Below are positions 16,626 through 25,984 of a stretch of 64,000 nucleotides of DNA, in pieces. Position numbers and translations under genes: made by a program. Source of the stretch: Bog-756 sp963824645 (GTDB lineage: Bacteria > Actinomycetota > Acidimicrobiia > Acidimicrobiales > RAAP-2); contig CAWGQC010000012.1 in the NCBI GenBank assembly GCA_963824645.1, positions 186,001 to 250,000 of the forward strand. The letters run 5' to 3'. The notes beneath the pieces were generated by a model. The model was not told the DNA's origin. It saw only the letters and a list, made by a program, of their open reading frames with translations, and did not search any database. How positions within the stretch are numbered: the stretch's first letter is position 1; the number at the start of each line of letters is the position of its first letter.

Positions 16626-18253
16626 TCATCTCACGGAGTCGGGGCTCGAATGGTCGTACAGCCTCGAGCCGCGATGGAAGTGGTCCATGAGTACCCCGGG
16701 CACTCGCCTCGTGCCTACCAGGAAATATCCGTCGTGCGTGAGCATCCGTTCAAACCCCGTGACACTGGGGCCGAGGCCGTCGTTCACCAACCAGACGTTG
16801 CTCGGTGCCGTCGCCTGGTCGTGGTGGCTCTGGGCCAGATCGAACCCATCGATGTAGGGCTGAACCGCCAACTGAGGCCAGGTTCTCATCGGCTTGCGAC
16901 TCTCCCCAAGGTAGTAGTCGACGGCGGTGGTCAGAGAATGATCGGGTAGGGCAGATTCGCCGGTCCGTCCTACGTCGACCGTGGGTATTGGGCCGCCATC
17001 TGGAGATTCTCACTGATGCCCTGAGCCGCAGGCAGCGAGCAGGCGCCGAGCATCACCACCGTAGTGATGCCGAGTGATGCGCCGGCGGCCAGGACGCGTG
17101 GCCACTCTGCCCACCGATCGGTGACCTGATCGAAGGCGCGGACGGTGAGCAGGGCAAGGGCGATGGCCAGACCCGGAGCCGAAGCCGTCACGTAGCGATC
17201 GACATAGACCGGGTCAACGAAGGAGACAACCACCATGATCACCGTGGGGAGGACCGCCCACGTTGAACAGATGGCAAAGCATTCGAGGTCGGGGCGGGCG
17301 GGTTGAAAGCCGCGCCGACGCCATCCCCACAGACACAGGGCAAGGCCCAAAAGTACAGCAGCCTGAATTAGAACGGCATACATGCCAGACCCCCCGTACG
17401 CCGGACCCAGCAGATCGGTGATCACCTGCCTTTTCTCGAAGGAATTGGCGATCCACGCAATCTGACCGCGCTGGCTTCTAACAAATGCGACAGAGGCGAA
17501 GGTTACGAGCGTCAGCAATCCGATCGGAACGGTCAACGTCCGCTTTCGGCGACGGAACACTGTCGGCCTCACGGCGATGGCGGCGAGCAGTACCGAAAAC
17601 GGTACCAGGACGGCGAACATCTGGAGATATAGGGTGGCGAGAGAAGCCAGCGAGAACCACCATACCCACCGACTTCCGCCTCCCCCCAGCCATCGGATGA
17701 GGGCGATGACGGCTGCTGTGGATGCCAGCGCCGACAATGCGTACGGCCTGGCGTACAGCGCGGCCTGCACCATCAAAGGATTGGTCGCGGCTAGGACCGC
17801 GGCCAGCACTCCGCACCAAGCTCCCCCCATGCGGACACCCAGATGTCCCACCAGGAACACGGTGAGTGTAAAGGCCAAGAGCGATAGGAATCTCACCCAC
17901 TCGATGCTGGCGGATAGCTGAATCCAAAGATGGAGAAACGCGTAGTAGGGGAGCACAACCAGATCAACCACGCGGGATTGCTGCCAGAGTGCGCTCCAAC
18001 TCAGATGGGCAGCGTAGAGAGAAGATCCCTCATCACGGAACATGGGTTTATTCAGCCATGGCAGCAGTCCCAGTGAGGCTGCCACCGCGATGGCGGTCAG
18101 AATGCCGTTGCTCTCCCTGGTTGACCGCCACCGACCAAGGGGAACCTCCCGTTCCACCTGTGAAGGGTGCCGGTCCACAACGGGGCCGGTGAGCGCACCT
18201 CTGGAGGCCATGCCGTTGGCGCCGACCCCAGCTACCTGTTTCATTGGGTGCAT
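16626..18253 (-). pseudogene. GT-C family membrane glycosyltransferase with one frameshift
   Basis: The N-terminal part (18253 to about 16985) is an integral membrane protein with about nine hydrophobic segments. The first loop has the acidic pair FRDEGSSLYAAH typical of GT-C (ArnT/PMT-like) enzymes, which move sugar from a polyprenyl-phosphate donor at the membrane. The frame stops at 16970, but adding one base near 16985 continues it as VDVGRTGESALPDHSLTTAV, YYLGESRKPM, TAPSNVWLVNDGLG and GYFLVGTRRVPGV to a stop at 16626. That is a plausible C-terminal periplasmic domain. The corrected length is about 542 residues. Start ATG 18253 is chosen for AGAGGGA just upstream; GTG 18286 is alternative. 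One deletion, real or artefact, separates the two parts. Confidence 0.7.
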
Positions 18254-19410
18254 GCTTCCCTCTAGGCGCTGGTTGGAGTCGGGCACGGTCGCTATCAGTC
18301 GCTTACGACTCGAGCACCCCTCGTTTGCCGGCCGCCGAATCGTCTAACGCGAACGAGCCCCCAGCCGCCACCGCCGCTCTGGGGTTCGTCCGCTGGTTCC
18401 GCCAGATCTTGGTGGACCGGCTACTGGGCCCATTGTGCGCCCGAATAATAGCGATGTCTGTCGGCTTCCTGTCAGTTCCCGTGTCATCGTCACGACGCTG
18501 GCCGGAATATTCCTGTGGTGGTCGGTTTGGGCGGCAAACATCATCACCGCTTGGTAGCCAGAAGCCCGTTGAGCGGAGGTTCCGCCGCCCCGCCCCGCTC
18601 CGGGCCTGGCACCCTCGAGGCCCCCTTCGCAGCCATGGCCAACGCTGAGCCGGAAGACCGGACAGACTCCGAGCCAGAGTCCGAACTGGTTTGAAGATCC
18701 CGAGATCGGGAGCCGGTCCAAAATGACTGCCACCCCAGTGTCCTCGGGGCAGCTCCGGCCTTCTGGATGACGGACGTCAGCGCAGTTGCCCCTGGCGGCG
18801 CCAGTAGGCGGACAAGTGCCTGGCTCGGTCACCCTCCGCCGTCCCCGATGACCGCGAGCCAGACACCTGCGGCCATTGAGATCCCCCCAATTACCGGGAA
18901 ACAAACGTTTGGCTGGTGGGACGCTCCGGCCTGGCCCATCGATTGGGTCCGGCAGCTCCTCCCCGCCCCGGGGCCCGGGGGAAGGGCGATGATGGCGGTG
19001 TACGGCGACCGGTTGGCCAGGTATCCGCCCACGTTCGTGCCCGGCCTATCGGAGGAAACGGAGTCCGGTCAGTGGCGGTGGGACGGTTTGAGGTCATCTG
19101 ATACACCAGGGCCGGGCGGCCGCCCGTCAAGCTCACGCCAGGTGACCGGCCATTTCGGGGCACCTGGATTGTCGGGCCAATCGATCCATCTCGAGCTCCC
19201 GGGGGGTGAGATGGCGAGACCTTTCCGGTCGGCGGGAGCGGAGTGCCTTCGCCCGTGGCCAGCCAAATCGACCCTGGCTGGTTAGGCGAACGCCATAGCT
19301 CCCTGGGTGTCCCACGTCCCATGGGCCCGGCGCAGCTGTTCACCCGCTTCTGCCGGCCGACGGTCCGGGCGCCTGGAGGCGGCTCGGTCAGGAGGACAGC
19401 GCCGTCATGG
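18254..19410. other. gap: repeat copy B, no clear gene
   Basis: More than 1.1 kb with long open frames on both strands, but they lack recognisable motifs and look like GC-rich shadows. It holds copy B of the dispersed repeat. Confidence 0.5.
18555..18633. repeat. dispersed imperfect repeat, copy B
   Basis: Counterpart of 15190-15262. It has the same ordered blocks (GTAGCCAG, GAGCGGAGG, CCGCCGCCCCG, GCTCCGGG, TGGC) plus a few inserted bases. Confidence 0.5.
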
Positions 19411-19608
19411 TCAGACCTGTGGATTCTCGTCGCCACCGAATGTTGGCGTAGGTCTCTCCCGCACCACCCGCTCGTCGACGGCTCCACACTTGTAGCAAGC
19501 TTTGCTGCGGATACGCACGGTTCTACCGAGGTCTCCCCGCCATACGGAAAGATGGTGTCCGGGCGACCATTTGTGTAGACCTACGCGGCAACCGAGATGA
19601 TGCTTCAC
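19411..19608 (-). CDS. 65-residue CxxC mini-protein, copy 2
   Basis: Start GTG 19608 (VKHHLGCRVGLHKW) is preceded by AAAGGGGGG. Length is exactly 65 codons, as in copy 1 at 10242-10439. Shared positions include C-R-x-G-L-H-[RK]-W, HHLSVWR, LGRTVR[IV]RSKAC[YF][KR]CGA, ERVVR[EK]RP.P and a terminal NPQV/HPQF. Changes are largely conservative, suggesting selection. It may bind zinc through C7, H12, C43 and C46. Function unknown. Both copies lie in mobile-element-rich, gene-poor DNA. Confidence 0.7.
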   Translation of the reverse strand: MKHHLGCRVGLHKWSPGHHLSVWRGDLGRTVRIRSKACYKCGAVDERVVRERPTPTFGGDENPQV

Positions 19609-20365
19609 CTGATGCCCCCCTTTCCCGGTGATCGTACCTTTTCCCCGAAGGTCACAACCCCCGGCCGACGCAGTGAGCCCTTGTCTCGTAAGAGGAGTGG
19701 GGCTGAAGCCGGTAATGCTTGGTTCCACGATCTGGTGGGTCGAATCACTCCCGCCCATAAGTGAGCGGCTTGGCCAGGGGTGACTGCTGGAGGCACCAGG
19801 TGGAAACACTCTGAGTGGAATCACCGATGTAAACCGGATGCAGCTGGGAGAAAATAGACAGTGGTCAGACCTGCCGGAGTGACCGATCTGTCGCCTGGCA
19901 GGATTCTGGTACCCCTGCCCTTGGGGTGCCCCTTATTCCTCCGCCAGGGGGTAGGGGGCCGTCCCTTCTCGGCGTCCTCGTACCGGTTCGGGCGAGAGTC
20001 GCCTCACCGACGTACGGCGACTTCGGCCGCACTCAATGGTGAGGGCTTAACACGACGGCACCCCGGGCGATCGCCGGGGTCCGTCGTGTTGTCGGCAGGT
20101 TGTCCCCCCGCTGTCCATCCTGCCCTCGTTGGTGACACAACCGCCATCGTCACAATTGCGGATTCTGTGGCCGGGGGCCGACCAGCGGCCCGAACTATGA
20201 GCTGTCTAGCGGCGGCGTGAGCCGGACTGGACGGCGGGCGGTGGAGGTGAGCGTCGACCGAGGGTGTGCGGTAGACGCCCTCCGTCAGTCATCCTCGGTC
20301 AGGCATCCTCGGTCAGGCGACATGGCCGGCACCCCTTCGCCCCAACCCTCCGGAACGAGTCCGGA
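19609..20365. other. gap: strong hairpin, no gene recognised
   Basis: No convincing protein is seen. The main structure is the 42-nt dyad at 20049-20090. A weaker GGTACCCC/GGGGTGCCCC palindromic cluster lies near 19909-19932. Confidence 0.5.
20049..20090. repeat. 42-nt strong inverted repeat
   Basis: AACACGACGG at the left pairs with CCGTCGTGTT at the right. Inside, CCCCGG pairs with CCGGGG around the palindrome GCGATCG. There is no T-tract on either side, so a standard terminator is not indicated. It could be a protein-binding dyad or RNA stem. Confidence 0.7.
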
Positions 20366-20716
20366 TCAGGCCGCCACCCGGCGGACGCTGCGCTCCACGA
20401 TCAGGCCGGTTTCACAGCGACTCGCCCAGGCCGCCCGCCGGACCAGGTCGGCCAGATAGACAGCCCAATTGAGGAGATCGGTCCGGGCCGACACCCCGGT
20501 GAGGGGCGATGGCTCGCTCCGGCGGTCCATTTCGGCCACCTCCAATATGGCCGAACGAAGGGCCACCATGGCGCATTGGGCCTCCTCGATGCCCCTGCCA
20601 CCTTGGCGCATCCAGGCGGTAAGTCCCAGCTCAAGGGCCAGGTCCGGCTCTGACTCGGCCACCTCTGACAAGCCGCGCAGGATGGCTTCTGCGAACTCGG
20701 GGGCCGTCTCGTCCAT
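20366..20716 (-). CDS. hypothetical helical protein divergent from Ku
   Basis: The 116-residue product starts at ATG 20716. It is acidic and helix-rich in its first 70 residues (PEFAEAILRGLSEVAESEPDLALELG, AMVALRSAILEVAEM), then LLNWAVYLADLVRRAAW and a basic end. Composition is that of a real soluble protein, not a shadow. No family recognised. It is divergent from ku with 68 bp between starts, so the two may share a regulatory region. Confidence 0.55.
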   Translation of the reverse strand: MDETAPEFAEAILRGLSEVAESEPDLALELGLTAWMRQGGRGIEEAQCAMVALRSAILEVAEMDRRSEPSPLTGVSARTDLLNWAVYLADLVRRAAWASRCETGLIVERSVRRVAA

Positions 20717-20784
20717 GGGCTCAGTTTGTCCAGTGGGTGTATCAGGGGTGGTGGATGACCCCTGACCTGGGTAAAGCTAGGGCC

Positions 20785-21717
20785 ATGGCACGCACCATTT
20801 GGAAGGGAGCCCTCAACTTCGGGCTGGTCAATGTCCCGGTCGGTCTCTATCCCGCCACCCAGGACAAGAACATCCATTTCAATCAACTGGAGGCGGGGAC
20901 GTCCGATCGCATTCGTTACCGCAAGGTGAACGAGCGGACAGGTCAGGAGGTCGAATCGAACAAGATCGTGAAGGGCTTCGATCTCGGCGGCGGTGAATAC
21001 GTCATCCTGAACGACGACGAGTTGGCCGCCGCCGAGCCGCAGAAGTCCCGCCTCATCGAGATCACCGATTTCGTGGACCTCGAGGAGATCGACCCGATCT
21101 ACTTCCGCGCCACCTACTACCTGGCACCCGAGGGGGAGGCGGCCGGCAAGGCCTATGGACTCCTCCGCCAAGTCATGAGCAACGCCGGCAAGGTGGCCAT
21201 CGGCACCCTGGTCATGCGTAACAAGGAATACCCGGTGGCCATTCGACCTGACACCGAGGTTCTCAAGCTCGAGACCCTCTACTTCGCCGACGAGATCAGG
21301 TCGCCCACAAAAGAGCTGCCCGAGTTGCCCGAGTCGGTCACCCTGAGCGACCGCGAGATTTCCATGGCCCAGTTGCTCCTCGAATCGATGGAGAGCGAAT
21401 GGGATCCGGCCAAGTACACCGACACCCACCGCCAGAAGGTGGAAGCCATCATCGAAGAGAAGCGCCTGGGTCACGAGGTGGTGGCCCAGGTGACGAGCGA
21501 GCCGTCTGCACCCAAGGTCGTCGATCTCATGGAGGTATTGAGCGCCAGTATCGATTCGGTCAAATCGCGACGGGCAGAAGGCACCGGATCGACCGGCACC
21601 AAGAGCGTCTCTCCATCACGTCGACCGTCGACGGCGAAAAAAACTGTCAAGGCCGTCAAGGCCGGAGGGAGCAAGAAGGTGGTGCCCAAGGCACCGGCCC
21701 GGCGCAAGGCCTCGTGA
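20785..21717 (+). CDS. ku: Ku DNA end-binding protein (NHEJ)
   Basis: The 310-residue protein begins MARTIWKGALNFGLVNVPV, the hallmark opening of bacterial Ku. The beta-barrel ring follows (RYRKVNERTGQEVE, VKGFDL..GEYVILNDDEL, YFRATYYLAPEG, Y.LLRQVM), with the end of the core at KYTD.HRQK. It closes with a Lys/Ala-rich tail (TAKKTVKAVKAGG), which in other Ku proteins aids DNA binding. The homodimer threads onto broken DNA ends and recruits ligase D. Start ATG 20785; an upstream ATG 20737 is in frame but lies before the conserved start. Directly followed by the ligase gene. Confidence 0.97.
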   Translation: MARTIWKGALNFGLVNVPVGLYPATQDKNIHFNQLEAGTSDRIRYRKVNERTGQEVESNKIVKGFDLGGGEYVILNDDELAAAEPQKSRLIEITDFVDLEEIDPIYFRATYYLAPEGEAAGKAYGLLRQVMSNAGKVAIGTLVMRNKEYPVAIRPDTEVLKLETLYFADEIRSPTKELPELPESVTLSDREISMAQLLLESMESEWDPAKYTDTHRQKVEAIIEEKRLGHEVVAQVTSEPSAPKVVDLMEVLSASIDSVKSRRAEGTGSTGTKSVSPSRRPSTAKKTVKAVKAGGSKKVVPKAPARRKAS

Positions 21718-21785
21718 CGACGGTCCTCGCACCACACGTTGCCGGTGGGAACCGACGACCCACCACCGGGTAGCCGGGGAAGCCC

Positions 21786-23249
21786 GTGCCGGTGAGAAAG
21801 GCATCCCTCCAGGAGTACCAGAGGAAGCGGCACCGCGATCGGACGCCCGAACCGATCCCGGTGGCTGACGGAGACCGGCCCCCCGAACAGTCGGCCGGCA
21901 ACTCCTTCGTCATCCAGGAACATCACGCCTCGAGCCTCCACTGGGACTTTCGACTGGAGCGAGACGGGGTGCTGGCTTCGTGGGCCCTTCCCAAGGGGAT
22001 TCCGCTCAGCCCGACCGAAAACCACCTGGCCGTGCAGGTGGAGGACCACCCGCTCGAGTACGGATCGTTCAGCGGGGTCATCCCAACCGGCCAGTACGGA
22101 GGCGGCCAGGTCTCGATCTGGGACACGGGAACCTACGAATGCCAGAAGTGGACCCCGCGGGAGATCAAAGTTCTCCTCCATGGCGCCCGCGTCGAGGGAC
22201 GGTTTGTTCTCTTTCCCACCCGGGGAAAGAACTGGATGATCCACCGCATGGATCCACCCTCCGAAGGGTTCGAACCCCTTCCTCGGACGTTGACGCCCAT
22301 GCTGGCCACCGCCGGCGCACTTCCCCCGGACGACGGATCCTGGGCCTTCGAGTTCAAGTGGGACGGGATCCGCGTACTGTTGTGGGTGGACGGGGGCCGG
22401 CCCCGCGCCATCAGCCGCGGGGGTCGGGACATCACCGCCACCTTCCCCGAACTGCGTGAGGTGGCGGCGGCGGTGGGCGCCGATCAAGTCGTGCTCGACG
22501 GTGAGATCGTCGTCCTCGACGAAGGCGGTCGGCCGTCGTTCTCACGGCTTCAGCACCGTCTCAACCTCGCCTCGGCCCACGACGTGAAGCAGGCCGCCGG
22601 TCGGCACCCGATCAGCCTGGTCGTATTCGATCTCCTCCATCTCAACGGTCGGTCCCTCCAAGCCCTTCCCTACGATCAGCGCCGGGTGCTGCTCGAGCAG
22701 TTGGGGCTGTCCGGCCCCCGATGGGGGATCACTCCTTCGTTCACCGACACCCCGGGATCGGACGTGCTGAGCTCGGCCGTCGGGCTGGGCATGGAGGGGG
22801 TTGTGGCCAAGCGCCGGGCCAGCATCTACCGGCCCGGCACCCGCACCCGCGACTGGGTCAAGGTCAAGAGCCAGATGGTGCAGGAGGTGGTCATCGGAGG
22901 GTGGACGGCTGGAAAAGGCGAGCGTCAGGCCACCTTCGGCGCCCTTCTGCTCGGCCTCCCCGCCTCCGGTGGTAGCCACCGGCTCGACTACGTCGGCAAG
23001 GTGGGAACGGGATTCAGCGAACAGGCCCGACGCGACCTGCTGGCTACCCTCGGACAGCTGGTCCGTAAGACGAGCCCGTTTGTCGGTACCCTCCCGGGCC
23101 CGGTGGAGACCACCGCCACCTGGGTGCGTCCGGTGGCGGTGGGAGAGGTCACCTTCACCGAGTGGACCTCCGACGGACTCTTCCGCCATCCGGTGTGGCG
23201 GGGCCCCCGGCCGGACAAATCGGCCGAAGAGGTGGCTCGTGAGTCCTGA
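21786..23249 (+). CDS. ligD: NHEJ ligase: phosphoesterase + ATP-dependent DNA ligase
   Basis: The 487-residue protein joins a 3'-phosphoesterase domain (about residues 35-150: SFVIQEHHASSLHWDFRLE, GVLASWALPKG, PTGQYGGGQVSIWD) to an ATP-dependent ligase. The adenylation lysine is in FEFKWDGIR (about residue 197); later motifs are LDGEIVVLDE, GVVAKRRASIYRPGTR and DWVKVKS, then the OB-fold with GGW. It cleans 3' ends and seals breaks with Ku. Unlike mycobacterial LigD, the polymerase is a separate downstream ORF, and the order is PE-ligase. GTG 21786 follows GGGGAAG. The stop overlaps the next start by 11 bp. Confidence 0.95.
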   Translation: MPVRKASLQEYQRKRHRDRTPEPIPVADGDRPPEQSAGNSFVIQEHHASSLHWDFRLERDGVLASWALPKGIPLSPTENHLAVQVEDHPLEYGSFSGVIPTGQYGGGQVSIWDTGTYECQKWTPREIKVLLHGARVEGRFVLFPTRGKNWMIHRMDPPSEGFEPLPRTLTPMLATAGALPPDDGSWAFEFKWDGIRVLLWVDGGRPRAISRGGRDITATFPELREVAAAVGADQVVLDGEIVVLDEGGRPSFSRLQHRLNLASAHDVKQAAGRHPISLVVFDLLHLNGRSLQALPYDQRRVLLEQLGLSGPRWGITPSFTDTPGSDVLSSAVGLGMEGVVAKRRASIYRPGTRTRDWVKVKSQMVQEVVIGGWTAGKGERQATFGALLLGLPASGGSHRLDYVGKVGTGFSEQARRDLLATLGQLVRKTSPFVGTLPGPVETTATWVRPVAVGEVTFTEWTSDGLFRHPVWRGPRPDKSAEEVARES

Positions 23250-24135
23250 CGGTGCCCTCCGGACGGTGGTGGACGGCCGTGAGCTCACCGTCTCCAATCT
23301 CGACAAGGTCTTCTATCCGGAATCCGGGTTCACCAAGGGTCAGATGCTCGACTACTACCTGCGGGTAGCGCCGATGATGCTGGCCCACGTACGCGACCGC
23401 CCCCTGACCATGAAGCGCTTTCCCAACGGCGTCGAGGGCGCCCACTTTTTCGAGAAACACCTTCCTGTGCACGCCCCGGACTGGTTGCACCGGATCTCCG
23501 TCCCCTCGAACACCGAGGGTGGCCTGGTCCAGTACGGCGTGATCTGTGATCTCCCCAGCCTGATCTGGGCCGCCAACCTGGGCACCATCGAGTTCCACGT
23601 CCCCCTGTGGCACGTCGGCCGGAGGCGGGTCCTGCCGGCGCCCCCCGATCACATGGTCTTCGACCTCGATCCCGGTCCTGGCTCGTCCATCGTGGAATGC
23701 TGCATCGTTGGTCGGCACATCGCCGATCTTCTGGCCGACAGCGAGCGGGTGTGTCTACCGAAAACGAGTGGTTCCAAGGGGTTGCAACTCTACGTCCCGT
23801 TGCCCGGACGGAGGACCTGGGATACGGTGCGTCGAGAGGCGCGCTCAGTGGCCACGCAGCTCGAGCGCGACCATCCGGAGCTGATCGTGTCCAACATGCG
23901 CAAGGCCCTCCGCCACGGGAAGGTGCTGATCGACTGGAGCCAGAACCACCCGGCCAAAACCACGGTGGCCGTCTACTCACTGCGGGCGCGTCCTTCTCCC
24001 ACCGTGTCGACCCCGGTGACATGGGCAGAGGTGGACGAGTGCGCACGCCAGGGCGATGCCGACCGGCTCCGCTTCACCGCCGACGAGGTCGTCGAGCGGG
24101 TGGAGACCCTCGGTGACCTCTTCGGCGAGGTCTGA
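23239..24135 (+). CDS. LigD polymerase/primase-domain protein
   Basis: The 298-residue protein is an archaeo-eukaryotic-primase-like LigD POL domain standing alone. It has NLDKVFYPESGFTKGQMLDYY at the start, LTMKRFPNGVEG..FFEKH, the metal-binding DLDPGPG (about residue 140), KTSGSKGLQLYVPL, and VLIDWSQN (third Asp). It would fill gaps or add ribonucleotides at ends during NHEJ. At the GLQLY position mycobacterial and Pseudomonas LigD have His; Gln here may be normal for this actinobacterial subgroup (memory, not checked). Start GTG 23239 lies within the ligase end, so the genes are translationally coupled. Confidence 0.93.
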   Translation: MSPDGALRTVVDGRELTVSNLDKVFYPESGFTKGQMLDYYLRVAPMMLAHVRDRPLTMKRFPNGVEGAHFFEKHLPVHAPDWLHRISVPSNTEGGLVQYGVICDLPSLIWAANLGTIEFHVPLWHVGRRRVLPAPPDHMVFDLDPGPGSSIVECCIVGRHIADLLADSERVCLPKTSGSKGLQLYVPLPGRRTWDTVRREARSVATQLERDHPELIVSNMRKALRHGKVLIDWSQNHPAKTTVAVYSLRARPSPTVSTPVTWAEVDECARQGDADRLRFTADEVVERVETLGDLFGEV

Positions 24136-25045
24136 CCGACACCTGGTTCCGATCGCCCTGGTGGTGGTGGCGGCCCTGATCGTCGGCTGTGGCGGGCCGC
24201 CTTCGTCGGCGGCCACCCAGGCCGCCCGCAGGGTCTACTGCGACAACGGGGGAGTCAGCCAGACCATGGACGTCTACCAGCCGGCCGTCGTCCGCCGACG
24301 GGCACCGACCGTCGTGTTCATCCACGGTGGGGGATGGGTGACCGGTGACTCCTCCCTGCAGGCGGGGTCGGTCGATGCGGATGTCGAGAGGGAGCTGGTC
24401 CACCGGGGGTGGGTCTTCATCTCCATCAACTACCGATTGGCTCCCACCTTTCGCTGGCCGGCCCAGCTGGAGGACGCCAAATGCGCCATCCGCTACGTAC
24501 GGGCCAATGCCGACGCCCTGCACGTCGACCCGTCACGGATCGCCGTGATGGGGGCGAGTGCCGGCGGTCATCTGGCCAGCATGGTCGGACTCACCGGCAC
24601 TACCGCTTTGTTCGTGGCCGGGTCCCATCCCGACGTGTCCAGCGCCGTCGCCGCCGTTGTCGACGAATACGGACCGACCGATCTCACCTCGCCCGACCTG
24701 GTGGACGCCAAAGCTCTGCCGCTGCTGGTCAAAGAAACCTTTGGCGAGATGGTCGGCCGTCGATCACCCACGCTGGTGGCGGCCAGTCCGCTGACCTACG
24801 TGCACCCGGGCGCTCCGCCCTTTCTGGTTGTCCACGGGGTCAAGGACGCCATCGTCCCGGTGAGCCAGTCCGAGATGTTGGTCGACTCCCTGCGGGCCGT
24901 AGGTGACAGTGCGCAGTTGATCCTGGTACAGAACGCCGCCCACGGGTTGGTCCATCGGGGCGACGGACCGGTGAGCCCCAGTCTGGCCACGGTGACCGCC
25001 GACATCGTCCAATTCCTGACGACACAGCTCCAACCCAGTCACTGA
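24113..25045 (+). CDS. esterase/lipase lipoprotein, HSL-type alpha/beta hydrolase
   Basis: The 310-residue product starts at GTG 24113, overlapping the primase gene by 23 bp. The N-terminus is a lipoprotein signal: basic start, LVVVAALIVG and Cys in GCGG. The hydrolase domain has the oxyanion HGGGW (about residue 70), INYRLAP, the nucleophile GASAGG (about 145), EYGPTDL, and Asp/His in GVKDAIVP and NAAHGLV. It is a complete BD-FAE/HSL-like carboxylesterase outside the membrane. A link to end-joining is unlikely; it is probably only co-transcribed. Confidence 0.85.
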   Translation: MTSSARSDRHLVPIALVVVAALIVGCGGPPSSAATQAARRVYCDNGGVSQTMDVYQPAVVRRRAPTVVFIHGGGWVTGDSSLQAGSVDADVERELVHRGWVFISINYRLAPTFRWPAQLEDAKCAIRYVRANADALHVDPSRIAVMGASAGGHLASMVGLTGTTALFVAGSHPDVSSAVAAVVDEYGPTDLTSPDLVDAKALPLLVKETFGEMVGRRSPTLVAASPLTYVHPGAPPFLVVHGVKDAIVPVSQSEMLVDSLRAVGDSAQLILVQNAAHGLVHRGDGPVSPSLATVTADIVQFLTTQLQPSH

Positions 25046-25082
25046 CCGCTGTTCCACCTGATGATGGGGCGACGGGCCTGGG

Positions 25083-25787
25083 TCAGGCCAGCCTCGGGTG
25101 GCTCTGCACGGCCATGGTTCGATCGTGACGGGCGCCCCGGAATGCCGAGGCGATGGCCCAGGGCACGTGGAGAATCCCGTCCAGGACCAGAACGGCTCCG
25201 ATCCCGACGGCGATGCCCCCCAGGGTGTCGGTGGGGTAGTGCCATCGCAGCACGATCACAGCCAACGATGTCCCGATGGTGGCCGCCACACCCACAGCAG
25301 CCATCAGCGGCCGGATCACCCGCGGCATGACCAGGGTGGCCGCCGTGGCCAGGGCGGCCACCGCCGCCACCGTCCCGGAGGGGTAGGAGGACCCGCCGGC
25401 GATGCCGATGTGACGACCCACCAACGGTTTGGCCAGGTCCTGCACGATCAGAACGGCAATGACCGGAGCCACCGCACAGGCCACCGCCCGCACCCAGTCC
25501 CGCCAGACACCCACCAGGAAGATGGCGATGACCCCGAGCACCAGCGCACTCAGCGAGCCCAGAGCGGCCAGGTCGTGGGCCCACCGGGCGTCGAAGCTGG
25601 CCGGTAGGAGGCGATACCCCCACACGTCGAGCCGGTTGGGCCAGGGTCTGTGCACGAAAGCCAGCCCGGCCAGGGCCGCTCCACCCAACAGCATGGTCCC
25701 GAGGGCCACTTCGGCCGTTGTCCCTGCCGGTGTGGCCGCACCGGGGCCACGGCCCCGCCGCGCCGTGGGTGAGGTGCTGGCCATCAC
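25083..25787 (-). CDS. PAP2-family membrane phosphatase, variant active site
   Basis: The 234-residue protein has about six hydrophobic helices and the PAP2 motif order: KPLVGRH (C1, K-x-x-x-x-R), SYPSGT (C2) and RWHYPTDTLGG (C3, R-x-x-x-x-x-D). C3 is intact with His and Asp. In C2 the usual PSGH has Thr instead of His, a position thought to act as acid in catalysis. It may therefore be a weak or altered lipid phosphatase, for example for undecaprenyl or phosphatidate phosphates. Starts GTG 25787 or ATG 25784. It converges on the esterase. Confidence 0.8.
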   Translation of the reverse strand: MMASTSPTARRGRGPGAATPAGTTAEVALGTMLLGGAALAGLAFVHRPWPNRLDVWGYRLLPASFDARWAHDLAALGSLSALVLGVIAIFLVGVWRDWVRAVACAVAPVIAVLIVQDLAKPLVGRHIGIAGGSSYPSGTVAAVAALATAATLVMPRVIRPLMAAVGVAATIGTSLAVIVLRWHYPTDTLGGIAVGIGAVLVLDGILHVPWAIASAFRGARHDRTMAVQSHPRLA

Positions 25788-25984
25788 CGGAAGAATACGG
25801 CTCCACGGACGGCAAAGGGGGGCGGGGGGGCGTGTCGGACCGACGCCCGACCCACCGCCCCGGTCCGGTGGTGGCCGGTGGTTGACGCCGAACGATCGTT
25901 GGATTACGTTCGCAAACCAGGCACCGGAAGGCGCGGTGGGCGGGACGAAGAGCGGCGGTCAGGCGGGATCGATGCAGATCACGG

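Noticed and set aside
18767..19285. 172-residue plus-strand frame in the 18-19 kb gap
   Set aside because: No recognisable domain, Pro/Gly/Arg-rich, and similarly long frames on the opposite strand.
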